Numbered from the stretch's first letter, positions 17,099 to 27,832 are shown. The stretch is DNA of 64,000 bases from Rhizobium jaguaris (GCF_003627755.1 NZ_CP032694.1:3964501-4028500); one strand, 5' to 3'. Program-made: numbers and translations. Notes: generated by a model not told the origin, from the letters alone.

Positions 17099-18111
17099 TG
17101 GCTGACGAGACTGTCGTCCCTCAGCCGGAATTCCAGCATCAAGCTCCGCTGCAAGATCGAATGGTTATCATCCGACACCATGATCAGATGGATCGTGCCA
17201 TCTTCGGCGCTGAAGGCGTCCAGCCCCTCCATATTGTCGATCTGATCGTCGGCATTGGCCTCGAAGATCACCTTGCCGTCCGCGACCGCGTCAGGCCGGA
17301 TATCGGTGCCTGCAATGCGACGGATGCGCACGCCGATTCCGTGCGCCAGATCGAAACGCCGCTCCAACAGCAGCAGATCGCCATCGGGTAGAAAAACGCC
17401 GTCGCTGACGTCGAAGTCGTCATAGTGGCGCACGGTGAAGCGGCCCCTCAACGGTCCGTCCAGAATCGCCGCCAGCATGTTCCCTTGATCGTCCAGGCTG
17501 CGCTCCGCGACAGTCACCGTCGCCCCCGCCAGCGGGCTCGATTGCGGCGCGATCATCAGGGCTTCCAGGCTGCGGTTGGCACGCAATTGCTTCTTCGGGA
17601 TCAGGATCGGAATGCTGCCATCGGGCGGCGACGTCTCGAAACCGGGATCGGGATAGGAGTCGACGCGATGATTCTGCTCATAGCTGACGAGCACGTGGTT
17701 GCCCCGTAGCACCAGCCCCTCCGCATCCATCGCGCCTGTGCCGGCGTCCGTCTCGCCGAAACGATCGATCATCGGCATGATGCGGGCGTCGACGACGCCC
17801 TTCAGCCTACCGTCCTCATCGCGCTCGATAGAGCCGGTCAGCCAATGGCCGGTGTCCAGGACCGAAACGAAATGACGCTGATCCGGACGGAAGCGGATGG
17901 CAGAGAGGGCGCCCAGGAGCGCATTGCTGGAGCTGAGTTCGAGGCCGCCGAGAAATTCAAGCGCCCCGAACCGTGTCTGCTCGGAACGAGGCTTGAACGC
18001 CGAAATCGCCGTTGCATGGATATCCGCAGACCCACCCTCCGGGGTATCCACAGGGCCACAGCCAGCGAGCAGCATTACAACAAGCATGGTCGCGCGGCAA
18101 AGGCGTTTCAT
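17092..18111 (-). CDS. Esterase-like/phytase-like lipoprotein
   Basis: A 339-residue protein with a lipoprotein signal (MLVVMLLAGCG, lipobox LAGC, Cys near residue 18). The mature part holds beta-propeller-like repeats, with FGALEFLGGLEL, GVVDARIMPMI, DAEGLVLRGNHVLVSYEQNHRV and DNMEGLDAFSAEDG, as in the esterase-like activity of phytase family (PF13449). It should sit in the periplasm or on the outer membrane. The substrate is unknown; classical phytase residues cannot be assigned. Confidence 0.75.
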   Translation of the reverse strand: MKRLCRATMLVVMLLAGCGPVDTPEGGSADIHATAISAFKPRSEQTRFGALEFLGGLELSSSNALLGALSAIRFRPDQRHFVSVLDTGHWLTGSIERDEDGRLKGVVDARIMPMIDRFGETDAGTGAMDAEGLVLRGNHVLVSYEQNHRVDSYPDPGFETSPPDGSIPILIPKKQLRANRSLEALMIAPQSSPLAGATVTVAERSLDDQGNMLAAILDGPLRGRFTVRHYDDFDVSDGVFLPDGDLLLLERRFDLAHGIGVRIRRIAGTDIRPDAVADGKVIFEANADDQIDNMEGLDAFSAEDGTIHLIMVSDDNHSILQRSLMLEFRLRDDSLVSQK

Positions 18112-18195
18112 GGGCTCTCACGCGGCCTTACAACTGACGGAAAAGCGACGGACGCAGCGGCCGCGGGGACCGATGCGCGTTTGATTATAGGATAT

Positions 18196-20088
18196 TCAGC
18201 TTGCGCGACGCATGCGCGGCAGGCTCGCCTGATCCTCGAACAGCGATGCGAGCTGCTCGGTCATGGCGCCGGCCAGCTCGTCGGCATCGACGATCGTGAC
18301 GGCGCGGCGATAATAGCGCGTCACATCATGGCCAATGCCGATGGCCAGCAGCTCCACCGGCGAGCGCGTCTCGATCTGTTCGATAACGGCGCGCAGGTGC
18401 CGCTCCAGATAATTGCCCGGATTGACCGACAGTGTTGAATCGTCGACCGGCGCGCCGTCCGAGATCATCATCAGGATGCGGCGCTGCTCACGGCGGCCGA
18501 GCAGGCGGTTATGCGCCCAGATCAGCGCCTCGCCGTCGATATTTTCCTTGAGCAGGCCTTCGCGCATCATCAGACCGAGGTTGGTGCGCGCGCGTCGATA
18601 GGGCTCGTCGGCGGATTTATAGATGATGTGGCGGAGATCGTTGAGCCGGCCCGGCGTCTGCGGCTTGCCGTTGGCCAGCCATTTCTCACGTGCCTGACCG
18701 CCCTTCCACGCCTTGGTGGTGAAGCCGAGGATCTCGACCTTGACGCCGCAGCGTTCCAGCGTGCGCGCCAGAATATCGGCGCAGGTGGCCGCAACGGTGA
18801 TCGGCCGGCCACGCATCGAGCCGGAATTGTCGATCAGCAGCGTTACGACCGTGTCGCGGAACTGCGTGTCGCGCTCCATCTTGAAGGAAAGCGCTTGCAT
18901 GGGATCGATGATCAGGCGCGTCAACCGTGCAGGGTCAAGATAACCTTCTTCCAGATCGAAATCCCAGGCGCGATTCTGCTGCGCCATCAGCCTGCGCTGC
19001 AGGCGGTTGGCAAGCCGCCCGACGGCACCTTGCAGATGCGCAAGCTGCTTGTCGAGGAAGGCGCGCAGGCGCTCGAGCTCCACCGTGTCGCAAAGTTCCT
19101 GCGCCGTGGTCGTCTCATCGAATTCCTCGGTGAAGACGTGATAATCGACCTTTTCGTTGAAGTCGGCGAAGGGCGTGTTCGGACGGCGGGTCTCGCCCGG
19201 CGTCTCCGAATCCTCTTCGCCCTCTTCGCTCATGTCGTCGTCGGAGATTTCGGCGCCATCCATCTCGCCGTCGTCCATTTGCTCGTCGGAGGCTTCGCTG
19301 TCCTCAGCAGGCGCGGAGTCGGAACCGTCATCGCTCTCGACATCCTGGTCGTCCTGGTCTTCGCCGCTCGGCTTGTCCTCTTCCGCAGACTCCTCGTCGG
19401 AATCCGGCTCCATTTCCTCGTCGCCGTATTCCTCGGCCATATCCATGGCCGTCAGCATATTGCGGACCACGCGGGCAAAAGCCTGCTGGTCGTTGATGGT
19501 GGAAAGCAGATGGTCGAGCTCGCCGCCGGTCTTGTCCTCGATGAAGGAACGCCAGAGGTCGAGCACCTTCCCGGCGCTGGCCGGCGGCTGCTGGCCAGTC
19601 AGCTTCTCGCGCACGATCATCGCCATGGCCTCGCCGAGGGGCGCGTCCTCCCGCCGCTCGATACCGGAGAAATTCGCCTTGGCATATTTCTCGGCATTCA
19701 TCGAGTTGAGGTTGGCGGCCATACCGCTCATCCGCAGTGCACCGATCGATTCCACGCGCGCCTGCTCGACGGCATCGAAGACAGAGCGTGCATCGGCACC
19801 CTGCGGCGCCATGGTGGCATGCACGCGGGCGTCGTGGCAGGCAAGCCTCAGTGCCATCGAATCGCCGAGACCGCGAGTCACGGCCAGCTCATGCGCCGTC
19901 GGCCGCCTCGAAAGCTCCGGCAGACGAATGCGCTCGCCCGTCATCCCCGGGCGTTCGTTGGCAAAGGCTACCTCGACCTCGGCATCGCCGGCGATCGAAC
20001 GCACGCAGCCGGTAATTGCCCGACGCAACGGCTCCATGTCCACCGGAGCGCCCGGCTTCGCTTTGGAATTGTCTCCGCGACCTGCCAT
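18196..20088 (-). CDS. cobT: Cobaltochelatase subunit CobT
   Basis: A 630-residue protein, normal for CobT. The N-terminal domain is followed by a very acidic linker (about residues 215-305, runs of Asp/Glu/Ser) and a C-terminal von Willebrand A domain with MIDAS residues DNSGSMRG and [12 protein letters not shown]. With CobS and CobN it inserts cobalt into hydrogenobyrinic acid a,c-diamide in the aerobic B12 pathway. It follows cobS with a gap of 21 bases, so they form one operon; cobN is not in the window. Confidence 0.93.
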   Translation of the reverse strand: MAGRGDNSKAKPGAPVDMEPLRRAITGCVRSIAGDAEVEVAFANERPGMTGERIRLPELSRRPTAHELAVTRGLGDSMALRLACHDARVHATMAPQGADARSVFDAVEQARVESIGALRMSGMAANLNSMNAEKYAKANFSGIERREDAPLGEAMAMIVREKLTGQQPPASAGKVLDLWRSFIEDKTGGELDHLLSTINDQQAFARVVRNMLTAMDMAEEYGDEEMEPDSDEESAEEDKPSGEDQDDQDVESDDGSDSAPAEDSEASDEQMDDGEMDGAEISDDDMSEEGEEDSETPGETRRPNTPFADFNEKVDYHVFTEEFDETTTAQELCDTVELERLRAFLDKQLAHLQGAVGRLANRLQRRLMAQQNRAWDFDLEEGYLDPARLTRLIIDPMQALSFKMERDTQFRDTVVTLLIDNSGSMRGRPITVAATCADILARTLERCGVKVEILGFTTKAWKGGQAREKWLANGKPQTPGRLNDLRHIIYKSADEPYRRARTNLGLMMREGLLKENIDGEALIWAHNRLLGRREQRRILMMISDGAPVDDSTLSVNPGNYLERHLRAVIEQIETRSPVELLAIGIGHDVTRYYRRAVTIVDADELAGAMTEQLASLFEDQASLPRMRRAS

Positions 20089-20109
20089 GACTTGCTGGCT
20101 CTTCTTCTC

Positions 20110-21099
20110 TTAAGCTTCGAGCACGATGTTGGCGGCGCTTTCCTTCAGCTCGACGCCGAAAGCGCGCTGATATTGCTCGGCGACCAGCGGCCGCTCCAGC
20201 TCATCGCACTTGTTGAGGAAGGTCACGCGGAAGGCAAAGGCGACATCGCCGAAGATTTCCGCGTTTTCCGCCCAGGTGATGACCGTACGCGGGCTCATGA
20301 CGGTGGAAAGATCGCCGTTCATGAAGGCCGCACGCGTCAGATCGGCAACGCGCACCATCTTGGACACGGTGTCGCGGCCTTTCTCCGTACGGAACGACTT
20401 CACCTTCGCCAGCACGATATCGACTTCGTTGTTATGCGGCAGATAGTTCAGCGTCGTCACGATAGACCAGCGGTCCATCTGCGCCTGGTTGATCTGCTGC
20501 GTGCCGTGATAGAGGCCGGTCGTGTCGCCGAGACCGATCGTGTTGGCCGTCGCGAACAGGCGGAAGGCGGGGTGGGGACGGATGACGCGGCTCTGGTCGA
20601 GCAGCGTCAGGCGGCCCGAGGATTCCAGCACGCGCTGAATGACGAACATCACGTCCGGGCGGCCGGCGTCGTATTCGTCGAAGACGAGGGCGACGTTGTG
20701 CTGGTAGGCCCAGGGCAGGATGCCGTCCTTGAATTCGGTAACCTGCAGCCCATCCTTGACGACGATGGCATCCTTGCCGACGAGGTCGATACGGCTGACA
20801 TGGCTGTCGAGGTTGATACGCACGCAAGGCCAGTTGAGGCGGGCTGCGACCTGCTCGATATGCGAGGACTTGCCGGTGCCGTGATAGCCGGAGATCATCA
20901 CGCGGCGGTTATGGGCAAAGCCCGCGAGAATGGCGAGCGTCGTCTCGCGGTCGAACAGATAGTCGGTGTCGAGGTCGGGCACATAGGCATCGCCCTTGCT
21001 GTATGCCGGAACGCGAATATCGGAATCGATGCCAAAGACTTCGCGGACCGAAACAGTGGTGTCGGGAAGCTCGGAAATATCAAGGTCAATCTTGCTCAT
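20110..21099 (-). CDS. cobS: Cobaltochelatase AAA+ ATPase subunit CobS
   Basis: A 329-residue AAA+ ATPase: Walker [16 protein letters not shown], Walker [14 protein letters not shown], and sensor region [15 protein letters not shown]. The second of two adjacent ATG codons (21099) is chosen because GGAG lies 5 bases before it; for the first (21102) the gap is only 2 bases. It powers cobalt insertion with CobT and CobN. Confidence 0.93.
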   Translation of the reverse strand: MSKIDLDISELPDTTVSVREVFGIDSDIRVPAYSKGDAYVPDLDTDYLFDRETTLAILAGFAHNRRVMISGYHGTGKSSHIEQVAARLNWPCVRINLDSHVSRIDLVGKDAIVVKDGLQVTEFKDGILPWAYQHNVALVFDEYDAGRPDVMFVIQRVLESSGRLTLLDQSRVIRPHPAFRLFATANTIGLGDTTGLYHGTQQINQAQMDRWSIVTTLNYLPHNNEVDIVLAKVKSFRTEKGRDTVSKMVRVADLTRAAFMNGDLSTVMSPRTVITWAENAEIFGDVAFAFRVTFLNKCDELERPLVAEQYQRAFGVELKESAANIVLEA

Positions 21100-21407
21100 C
21101 ATGTCTCCAAGGCGGGTGACTGTCACCCAGCCATATCAATCTCAGCCATTTGTGTCCGTGACGCCGCAGCTTGTTGCCCGCATCCGTCCGGTCGGACATC
21201 GGCGATACTTCTCCGGGACTGAAGCGAAACCTCGGCGCGATGAAATGACCGCTTGCGAGCATTCTTGAACAGAGTCCCGGACAAGAAACGCCGCGTCCGG
21301 AAATTTGGCCGAGGTGCAGCCAGCCAAAAGCGCACCTTGCCGCAGTCGCCTGCGGCCTCAGCCGATTTGGACCATACCTGATTGAAGGCGGAGAGCAAGG
21401 ACAGGAA
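21100..21407. other. Intergenic region before cobS
   Basis: About 300 bases between the cobS start and the end of the J-domain gene. I see no convincing gene, terminator or repeat; it should hold the cobST promoter. Cobalamin riboswitch hallmarks (a B12 box such as GCCACTG) were not found. Confidence 0.5.
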
Positions 21408-22028
21408 TTAACAAAAACCGTTCTGCTTCAACAATTGATAGGCCTGGATGACGGCGCGAAACCGTTCCTCCGACCCGCGATCGCCTCCGTTGGCGTCCGG
21501 ATGGTGCTTTTTCACCAATTCCTTGTAACGGCTCTTGATCTCCGGCCCGGAGGCATTCGCACCCAGCCCCATCGTGTCGAAGGCCTTCGCCTCGAGCGTC
21601 TTCAGCTTGCGCTCCTGCGGGAAACGCGGGCCACGTCCCGGGCCCTGCCCTTCCTTGACGAAGCCGAAGGGATCGCGCACCCGGGCATAGGAACCAGAGC
21701 GGACGTCAGAATGCAGCGGACTGTTGCGCGCCGCCTTATTGACGCCGACGGTCCAGGTCGGACGATGGCCGGTGATGGCCTCCTTCTGGTACCGCGCGAT
21801 CTCACCGTCCGAGAGGCCGGAGAAATAATTGTAGCCCTTATTGTATTCCTTGACGTGCTCGAAGCAGAACAAAAAGAACTGCCCTTCCGCATTGCGTCCG
21901 ACAGGAGCGCGATGCGTGCCCTTTTTGTCGCAGCCGTCCCACTGGCACGTCGGCGGGGCCTGTTCGGCCTCCGGCTCGCGTTTGCGGCGGGTTCGAATGC
22001 GATCGAAGTATTTTGAATCGAGTCTCAT
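21408..22028 (-). CDS. J-domain (DnaJ-like) protein
   Basis: A 206-residue protein with a C-terminal J domain (about residues 150-206): AFDTMGLGANASGPEIKSRYKELVKKHHPDANGG keeps the HPD triad that stimulates Hsp70 ATPase. The N-terminal half has a Cys pair (CQWDGCDKKGTHRAP) and a HVKEYNKGYNYFSG segment found in alphaproteobacterial homologues. There is no Gly/Phe region or zinc-finger block, so it is a specialised co-chaperone rather than DnaJ. It is divergent from bolA. Confidence 0.85.
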   Translation of the reverse strand: MRLDSKYFDRIRTRRKREPEAEQAPPTCQWDGCDKKGTHRAPVGRNAEGQFFLFCFEHVKEYNKGYNYFSGLSDGEIARYQKEAITGHRPTWTVGVNKAARNSPLHSDVRSGSYARVRDPFGFVKEGQGPGRGPRFPQERKLKTLEAKAFDTMGLGANASGPEIKSRYKELVKKHHPDANGGDRGSEERFRAVIQAYQLLKQNGFC

Positions 22029-22134
22029 GGCGGCCTAATTATGGGCCCTCAGCTACCCCACAACAAGAATTGACAAATCGGAATGTTGCAGGCTTTGTGG
22101 GAACCTTTTTCGCGAACAAGGTGATGGCGGGAAA

Positions 22135-22422
22135 ATGGAAACGACACTTCAATCCCGCATTGAGAAAAAGCTTACCGACGCCTTCGCGCCCGAGCGTCTC
22201 ATTGTCATCAACGAAAGTCACATGCACGCCGGCCATCAGCCCGGCATGACCGGAACGGGCGAAACTCATATAAGAGTTCGGATCGTCTCCGCCAAGTTCA
22301 CCGGCATGCCGCGTCTTGCCCGCCACAGGGCGATATCAGAGCTTTTGAAGCCGGAACTGGATGCAGGGCTGCATGCGCTGGCCATCGAGCCGGCCGCACC
22401 GGGCGAAGCCGTGCGGTGGTAA
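22135..22422 (+). CDS. bolA: BolA family protein
   Basis: A 95-residue BolA/YrbA fold protein. NESHMHAGH, THIRVRIVSAKFTGMPRLARHRAI are the family's core, with the His residue used for Fe-S cluster binding with monothiol glutaredoxins. BolA proteins act in iron homeostasis and in stress shape control. It converges on the CNNM gene with a 4-base gap. Confidence 0.88.
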   Translation: METTLQSRIEKKLTDAFAPERLIVINESHMHAGHQPGMTGTGETHIRVRIVSAKFTGMPRLARHRAISELLKPELDAGLHALAIEPAAPGEAVRW

Positions 22423-22426
22423 GCCG

Positions 22427-23737
22427 CTATTGCGGCTTCCCTTCTTCCGTCTCCGCCGGCCTGATCCTGAGCTTGGTGATACGGTTCTTTTCCCGCTTCA
22501 TGACGATGAAGCGCTTGCCGTAGAAGGTGAAGGCTTGGCGCTCTTCCGGAATGGTCATTGATTCGTGAATGACGAGGCCGGCGATCGTCGTCGCCTCCTC
22601 GTCGGGCAGATCCCAATCGAGAGCGCGGTTCAAGTCGCGAATCGGCACGACGCCGTCGACGACGATCGAACCATCGGCCTCCTGCCGCACGCCCTGGATA
22701 TCGAGATCGTGCTCGTCGGCAATATCGCCGACGATCTCTTCCAGAATGTCTTCCAGAGTGACGATGCCCTGCACCTCGCCATATTCGTCGACCACGACGG
22801 CGAAATGCTGCTTGCGCCGCAGGAAGGCATTGAGCTGATCTTCAAGATTGGTGCTGTCGGGCACGAACCAGGGCTTTTGCGCGATCTTGGAGATATCCAG
22901 ATTTTCCGGCTCGACATTCGGCTCAGCCAGCGCCCGCAGCAGATCCTTGGCGTGGACGACGCCGATGATGTTGTCGATCGTGCCGCGCCAGAGCGGCATG
23001 CGCGTATACGGACTGTCGAGAATGGCGCGCACGACGACCTCCGGCGGATCGTCGGAATTGATGGCGCGCATCGCCGTGCGATGCACCATGATGTCGGATA
23101 GCTCCAGCTCGCCAAGATCGAGTACGCCGCCCAGCCGATCCCGGTCGGCCTTGACCACCGAACCTTCGCGATGCAGCAGGTCGACGGCGCCGCGCAGCTC
23201 GTCATAGGCCGACAGCATCGACACCTCCTTGGAGAGATTGATGCCGAAGATGCCGAGAATCCGCCGGACAATGGCGTTGACAAAGCTCGATATCGGCCCG
23301 ACTACGGCCACGAAGAGACGCACGGTACCGGCGACGCTGAGAGCAAAACGATCCGGCGACGAGATCGCCCAGCTCTTCGGCAGGACTTCCGCGAAGATGA
23401 CGAGGATGACGGTCATGGCCGCCGTCGCCAGTGCGACGCCGGAACTGCCGAACAGGCCGAGGAACAGGCTGGTCGCAATCGACGAGGACAGGATGTTGGC
23501 GAGGTTGTTGCCGATCAGCAGCGCCCCGATCAGCCGGTCACGGCGCTCGATAAGTTGCCGCACGATCCCCGCCTGCTTGTCGCCATTCGCCTCCAGCGTA
23601 TGGATGCGGCTGCGCGAGGCCGCCGTCAACGCGGTTTCCGAACCGGAGAAAAACGCCGAAAGCAGCACGAGCACGATGATCGAGATGATCTCAGGCCAAT
23701 ATTCCCACAGAACAGCCAGCGTGCCTTGAAGCGTCAT
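22427..23737 (-). CDS. CNNM/CorC-type transporter (DUF21, CBS pair, CorC_HlyC)
   Basis: A 436-residue protein. An N-terminal DUF21 membrane domain (about residues 10-190, with SAFFSGSETALTAAS), a CBS pair (about 205-335, with MVHRTAMRAI and FAVVVDEYGEVQGIVTLEDILEEIVGDI) and a C-terminal CorC_HlyC domain. Family members export or sense Mg2+; the older hemolysin label is misleading. It shares its start base with the aroB stop, so it probably is the last gene of aroK-aroB-cnnm. Confidence 0.85.
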   Translation of the reverse strand: MTLQGTLAVLWEYWPEIISIIVLVLLSAFFSGSETALTAASRSRIHTLEANGDKQAGIVRQLIERRDRLIGALLIGNNLANILSSSIATSLFLGLFGSSGVALATAAMTVILVIFAEVLPKSWAISSPDRFALSVAGTVRLFVAVVGPISSFVNAIVRRILGIFGINLSKEVSMLSAYDELRGAVDLLHREGSVVKADRDRLGGVLDLGELELSDIMVHRTAMRAINSDDPPEVVVRAILDSPYTRMPLWRGTIDNIIGVVHAKDLLRALAEPNVEPENLDISKIAQKPWFVPDSTNLEDQLNAFLRRKQHFAVVVDEYGEVQGIVTLEDILEEIVGDIADEHDLDIQGVRQEADGSIVVDGVVPIRDLNRALDWDLPDEEATTIAGLVIHESMTIPEERQAFTFYGKRFIVMKREKNRITKLRIRPAETEEGKPQ

Positions 23738-24864
23738 TACGGATGTTTTTCCCTTAGGAAACTGAGAACTTCGGAGGAAGGAACGTCATCGGCGACGAAG
23801 GATTGCCCGATGCCGCGGGTGAGGATGAAGGTCAGCTTGCCGCTCTTGACCTTCTTGTCCTGCGCGATCGCGTCCATCAGCACCTCGGCCGGCGGCAGCT
23901 CACCCGGGATGTCGCCCATCCGCGTCGGCAGGCCGACTGCCTTCAGATGTGTCTCGACGCGCTTGGCATCATCCGGGCTTGCCAGATTGAGGCGCGAGGA
24001 AAACTCATGTGCCAGCACCATGCCGATCGAAACACCCTCGCCGTGCACCAGCCGGCGGCTGTCATAAGCGGTGGCGGCTTCTAACGCGTGGCCAAATGTA
24101 TGGCCGAGATTGAGCAGCGCCCGCGGCCCGTTTTCACGCTCGTCAGCAACGACGACATCGGATTTCGCTTGGCAACTCGCGGCAATCGCCTCGATGCGCT
24201 GAGCACCACCGGAGAACACCTCTTTCCAGTTGGCCTCCAGCCATGCAAAGAAATCTGGCTTGTCGATCAGGCCGTATTTGGCGACCTCGGCGTAGCCGGC
24301 GCGAAATTCACGCTCGCTGAGCGTATTCAACACGTCGGTATCGGCAAGCACGAGATCGGGTTGATGGAAGACGCCGATCAGATTCTTGCCGTGATGGGTA
24401 TTGATACCCGTCTTGCCGCCAACGGACGAATCCACCTGCGACAGCAGCGAGGTCGGCACCTGCACGAAACGGACGCCGCGGCGCACGATTCCGGCAGCAA
24501 AGCCAGAGAGATCGCCGATCACGCCGCCCCCGAGCGCGATGACGGCGTCGTTGCGCTCGACACGGGCTGTGAGCACGGCATCGCAGACGGCCATCAAATG
24601 CTCGAAGCTCTTGGTTTTCTCGCCGGCCGGCAGCACCAGCTTGGAAGGCTGAATACCGGCCTCTTGGAGGCTCGCAATCAGCGCATCGAGGTAGAGCGGG
24701 GCGACATTTTCGTCCGTAATGACTGCAGCCCGGCGACCTTTCAGTCTTGCTGCGATTTCCTTGCCGGCGCGCGCAATCAGGCCGGGGCCGATCAGAATGT
24801 CATAGGCGCGCTCGCCGAGGGGCACGCGGACGAGGCGCTCCGACGCCGGTGTGATCGCATTCAT
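23737..24864 (-). CDS. aroB: 3-dehydroquinate synthase
   Basis: A 375-residue protein for the second shikimate step (DAHP to 3-dehydroquinate). ALGGGVIGDLSGFAAGIVRRGVRFVQVPTSLLSQVD is the NAD-binding core, and SSVGGKTGIN and the zinc ligands (NLGHTFGHALE, Glu in AGYAEVAKYG, VHGEGVSIGM) are present. It overlaps the aroK stop by 4 bases and the next gene by 1 base. Confidence 0.95.
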   Translation of the reverse strand: MNAITPASERLVRVPLGERAYDILIGPGLIARAGKEIAARLKGRRAAVITDENVAPLYLDALIASLQEAGIQPSKLVLPAGEKTKSFEHLMAVCDAVLTARVERNDAVIALGGGVIGDLSGFAAGIVRRGVRFVQVPTSLLSQVDSSVGGKTGINTHHGKNLIGVFHQPDLVLADTDVLNTLSEREFRAGYAEVAKYGLIDKPDFFAWLEANWKEVFSGGAQRIEAIAASCQAKSDVVVADERENGPRALLNLGHTFGHALEAATAYDSRRLVHGEGVSIGMVLAHEFSSRLNLASPDDAKRVETHLKAVGLPTRMGDIPGELPPAEVLMDAIAQDKKVKSGKLTFILTRGIGQSFVADDVPSSEVLSFLREKHP

Positions 24865-25451
24865 GGTGTCTTGCTTTCTTCTTTCCCCTCGACGATGGCG
24901 GCAAGGACTTCCTTGACCATGACATCTTTGCCCACATCGCGGGATAAGACCGTGAGATCGGCTTCCGCATAGATCGGATAGCGCGCGTTCATCAGATTTT
25001 CGAGGGTCTGTTTCGGATTCTCGGTTTTGAGCAGCGGCCGGGTGTCGCGCTTGCTGACGCGATCCCAGAGCACGTCGAGATCGGCCTTCAGCCAGATCGA
25101 CAGGCCGCTCCGTTTGACGTGTCGGCGCGTACGCTCGTTGATGAAGGCGCCGCCGCCGGTGGAAACAACACGGGGGCCGCCCTTGAGCAACCGCTTGATC
25201 ACCCGCGTTTCCAGCGCCCGGAACTCCGCTTCACCGTAAGCCTCGAACAGCTCGGCAATCGTCATGCGCGACACGCGTTCGATCTCGATATCCGTATCGA
25301 CGAAGGGAATGCCGAGCTGATGCGCGACCAACCGGCCGATCGAGGATTTTCCCGCCCCCATCAACCCGACGAGGACAAGATTGCGCGTGCCCAAAACGAC
25401 GCGCGCTCTGTCTCTAAGGCTTTCTGCAAGGGTCAGCACTTGTTCACTCAT
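24861..25451 (-). CDS. aroK: Shikimate kinase
   Basis: A 196-residue P-loop kinase phosphorylating shikimate at C3. VLVGLMGAGKSSIGRLVA is Walker A, DTDIEIERVSRMTIAELFEAYGEAEFR holds the shikimate Asp and the Glu/Arg cluster, and STGGGAF is the adenine-side motif. The ATG at 25451 gives the usual MSEQVLTLAESLRDRAR N-terminus; the 25526 start would add 25 unrelated residues. First gene of a tightly overlapped unit. Confidence 0.93.
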   Translation of the reverse strand: MSEQVLTLAESLRDRARVVLGTRNLVLVGLMGAGKSSIGRLVAHQLGIPFVDTDIEIERVSRMTIAELFEAYGEAEFRALETRVIKRLLKGGPRVVSTGGGAFINERTRRHVKRSGLSIWLKADLDVLWDRVSKRDTRPLLKTENPKQTLENLMNARYPIYAEADLTVLSRDVGKDVMVKEVLAAIVEGKEESKTP

Positions 25452-25611
25452 CGGGCCATTCACAATTTGTTTGGAAACGGTATCGTCAAATGCGCCTGTA
25501 GCGTCAAGACGCCGCAACATAAACATGTCTGCAATATCCTTCCGCTAACGGTTGGCAGATAGGATTACAATATATCGCCGGACCAATGATTGGGACGAGG
25601 AGAGTTTCTAA

Positions 25612-25779
25612 ATGCCGACCCTGTTTCGCTTCCTTGTCATCTGTGCGGTGATCGCCGGATCGGTCTATGGAGCAATGTGGGCGCTCGTGCTCTTCGTCGA
25701 CCCGCAGCCGCGCGATGTGACGATCCGCATACCATCGGAACGCATCAACCCGCCGTCTACCGGCTCTGTGAAGCCGTAA
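25612..25779 (+). CDS. Small membrane protein of 55 residues
   Basis: ATG with an excellent ribosome site (GAGGAGAG, 8 bases upstream). Residues 4-30 are hydrophobic ([26 protein letters not shown]), followed by a short polar tail with [12 protein letters not shown]. It stops 11 bases before xerD on the same strand, so the two are probably one transcript. I do not recognise a named family; the clear ribosome site, hydrophobic span and tight spacing support a real gene. Confidence 0.7.
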   Translation: MPTLFRFLVICAVIAGSVYGAMWALVLFVDPQPRDVTIRIPSERINPPSTGSVKP

Positions 25780-25790
25780 GCGCGGAGATC

Positions 25791-26750
25791 ATGGTGAAGG
25801 ATCTGAGCCGCGTCCATATGGAAGCCTTCCTGGAAATGATGAGCGCCGAACGTGGCGCGGCGGTCAACACGCTGCAGTCCTACGAGCGCGACCTCGACGA
25901 TCTCCATTCCTTTTTGTCCGAGCGGAAGGTCCGCCTGACGGAAGCGGGATCGAACGATCTTGGCGCCTACCTCTCCGGCCTCTCGCGCCAGGGCTTCAAG
26001 CCATCGTCGCAGGCGCGGCGGCTGTCGGCCATGCGCCAGTTCTACAAATTCCTCTATGCCGAAGGTCTGCGCACGGATGATCCGACCGGCATTCTCGACG
26101 CGCCGAAGAAGGGGCGCGCATTGCCGAAAACCATGGGGATGGACGAGGTGACGCGTCTTCTCGCCCAGGCCGAACAGGAAGCGGCCGTGGAAGGCCCCGA
26201 TCAGTTACAGCATCTGCGCATGCTGGTTCTGCTGGAGCTGCTCTATGCCACCGGCATGCGTGTCAGCGAGCTCGTTTCCTTGCCGGCCAAAGTGCTCGAC
26301 CAGCAAGGGCGTTTCCTGATGATCCGCGGCAAAGGCAACAAGGAGCGGCTGGTGCCGCTGTCGCAGTCGGCCATCGCTGCACTGAAGATATACGGCCGGC
26401 GGCAGGCAGAGGTAGCGGCGAACGCCAAACAGCCGGTTCCGGAAAGCCCGTGGCTCTTCCCCGCAGCCTCCAAGCAGGGCTATCTGCCGCGGCAGGTTTT
26501 TGCGCGCGACCTGAAGGATCTCGCCATTCGTGCCGGGCTGACGCCCTCGATGATCTCGCCGCATGTCATGCGCCACGCCTTCGCCAGCCACTTGCTTGCC
26601 AATGGCGCGGACTTGCGCGTGGTGCAGGAACTTCTCGGCCATTCCGACATTTCGACCACACAAATCTACACACATGTGCTGGAAGAACGGCTTCACCAAC
26701 TGGTGCAAACGCATCACCCCCTTGCCAAACAGGCCAAAAAACAGGAATAG
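25791..26750 (+). CDS. xerD: Site-specific tyrosine recombinase XerD
   Basis: A 319-residue recombinase that with XerC resolves chromosome dimers at dif near the end of replication. The N-terminal SAM-like domain ([27 protein letters not shown]) is followed by the catalytic set: Arg in [11 protein letters not shown], Lys in [19 protein letters not shown] (HxxR), [15 protein letters not shown] (His and the Tyr nucleophile). ATG at 25791 has GGAG 5 bases before. It is a chromosomal recombinase with no phage context. Confidence 0.92.
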   Translation: MVKDLSRVHMEAFLEMMSAERGAAVNTLQSYERDLDDLHSFLSERKVRLTEAGSNDLGAYLSGLSRQGFKPSSQARRLSAMRQFYKFLYAEGLRTDDPTGILDAPKKGRALPKTMGMDEVTRLLAQAEQEAAVEGPDQLQHLRMLVLLELLYATGMRVSELVSLPAKVLDQQGRFLMIRGKGNKERLVPLSQSAIAALKIYGRRQAEVAANAKQPVPESPWLFPAASKQGYLPRQVFARDLKDLAIRAGLTPSMISPHVMRHAFASHLLANGADLRVVQELLGHSDISTTQIYTHVLEERLHQLVQTHHPLAKQAKKQE

Positions 26751-26813
26751 GACCGGCACACAGGCTATACGTGCCGTCTCTCGTCACGGGCAAAAGGATC
26801 GGAAACGCACCTC

Positions 26814-27767
26814 ATGCACAATTATCTCGACTTCGAAAAACCCATCTCGGATCTCGAAGGCAAGATTCACGAGCTGAAGAAGCTGGCAAGCGAAGACGAG
26901 AGCATCGACACGTCCGATGAAGTCGGCCGGCTCGAGATCCGCGTCCGCGAGGCCATGGCCGATATCTATTCCAAGCTCAACGCCTGGCAGAAGACGCAGG
27001 TTGCCCGCCATCCGCAGCGCCCGCATTTCGTCGACTATGCCGGAGCGCTGTTTACGGAATTCACGCCGCTGGCCGGCGACCGCAAATTTTCCGAGGATGC
27101 CGCCATCCAGGCGGGCTTCGCCCGCTTCCGCGGCCAGCCCATCGCCGTCATCGGCCAGGAAAAAGGCAACGACACCAAGACGCGCCTGAAGCACAATTTC
27201 GGGAGTGCCCGTCCCGAGGGCTATCGCAAGGCGATCCGCATTCTGGAAATGGCCGATCGCTTCGGGCTGCCTGTCGTCACGCTGGTCGATACGGCAGGCG
27301 CCTACCCCGGCGTCGGCGCCGAAGAGCGCGGCCAGGCGGAAGCGATTGCCCGCTCCACGGAAATGTGCCTGGGCGCCAAGGTGCCGATCATCTCCGTCGT
27401 CATCGGCGAAGGCGGCTCGGGCGGCGCGATCGCGATCGCCACCGGCAATCGCGTCTATATGCTCGAACATTCGATCTACAGCGTGATTTCACCCGAAGGT
27501 GCCGCCTCGATCCTCTGGCGCGATTCCACCCGCGCCAAGGAAGCGGCCACCAACATGAAGATCACCGCCGACGACCTGAAGGGGCTCGGCATTATCGACG
27601 GCATTATTCCCGAACCGCTCGGCGGCGCCCATCGCGATCCGCAGGCGGTGATTGCGGCAACCGGCGACGTGATTTCCAACGCGCTCGGCGAACTCTCCAG
27701 CCGTTCGGGCGAACAGTTGCGCAGCGACCGCCGTCAGAAATTCCTCAACATGGGTCGCAATCTGTAA
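26814..27767 (+). CDS. accA: Acetyl-CoA carboxylase carboxyltransferase, alpha subunit
   Basis: A 317-residue protein. It has the N-terminal helical segment [19 protein letters not shown] and the crotonase-fold core with [40 protein letters not shown] and [16 protein letters not shown]. It transfers the carboxyl group from biotin to acetyl-CoA with AccD to make malonyl-CoA. A good hairpin follows the stop. Confidence 0.95.
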   Translation: MHNYLDFEKPISDLEGKIHELKKLASEDESIDTSDEVGRLEIRVREAMADIYSKLNAWQKTQVARHPQRPHFVDYAGALFTEFTPLAGDRKFSEDAAIQAGFARFRGQPIAVIGQEKGNDTKTRLKHNFGSARPEGYRKAIRILEMADRFGLPVVTLVDTAGAYPGVGAEERGQAEAIARSTEMCLGAKVPIISVVIGEGGSGGAIAIATGNRVYMLEHSIYSVISPEGAASILWRDSTRAKEAATNMKITADDLKGLGIIDGIIPEPLGGAHRDPQAVIAATGDVISNALGELSSRSGEQLRSDRRQKFLNMGRNL

Positions 27768-27800
27768 CTTAAGTTCGAGAATCGTGACCACCCAAAACGG

Positions 27801-27832
27801 GAATGAGGCCAAATCTTGGCCACATTCTTGTT
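27801..27832 (+). terminator. Terminator of accA
   Basis: GAATG-A-GGCCAA (27801-27812) pairs with TTGGCC-A-CATTC (27816-27827) around a 3-base loop, followed by TTGTT, 34 bases after the accA stop. Confidence 0.65.

Noticed and set aside
18511..21222. A 903-codon open frame on the + strand opposite cobT and cobS
   Set aside because: It is the antisense shadow of two well-supported GC-rich genes and shows no family motifs; its composition mirrors the other strand.
21100..21407. Cobalamin riboswitch before cobS
   Set aside because: No B12-box or matching hairpins were seen.
22427..23737. Hemolysin
   Set aside because: The DUF21-CBS-CorC_HlyC architecture is that of CNNM/CorC metal transporters; toxin activity is not supported.
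25791..26750. xerD as a phage integrase
   Set aside because: Sequence and length fit chromosomal XerD, and the gene lies between housekeeping genes.
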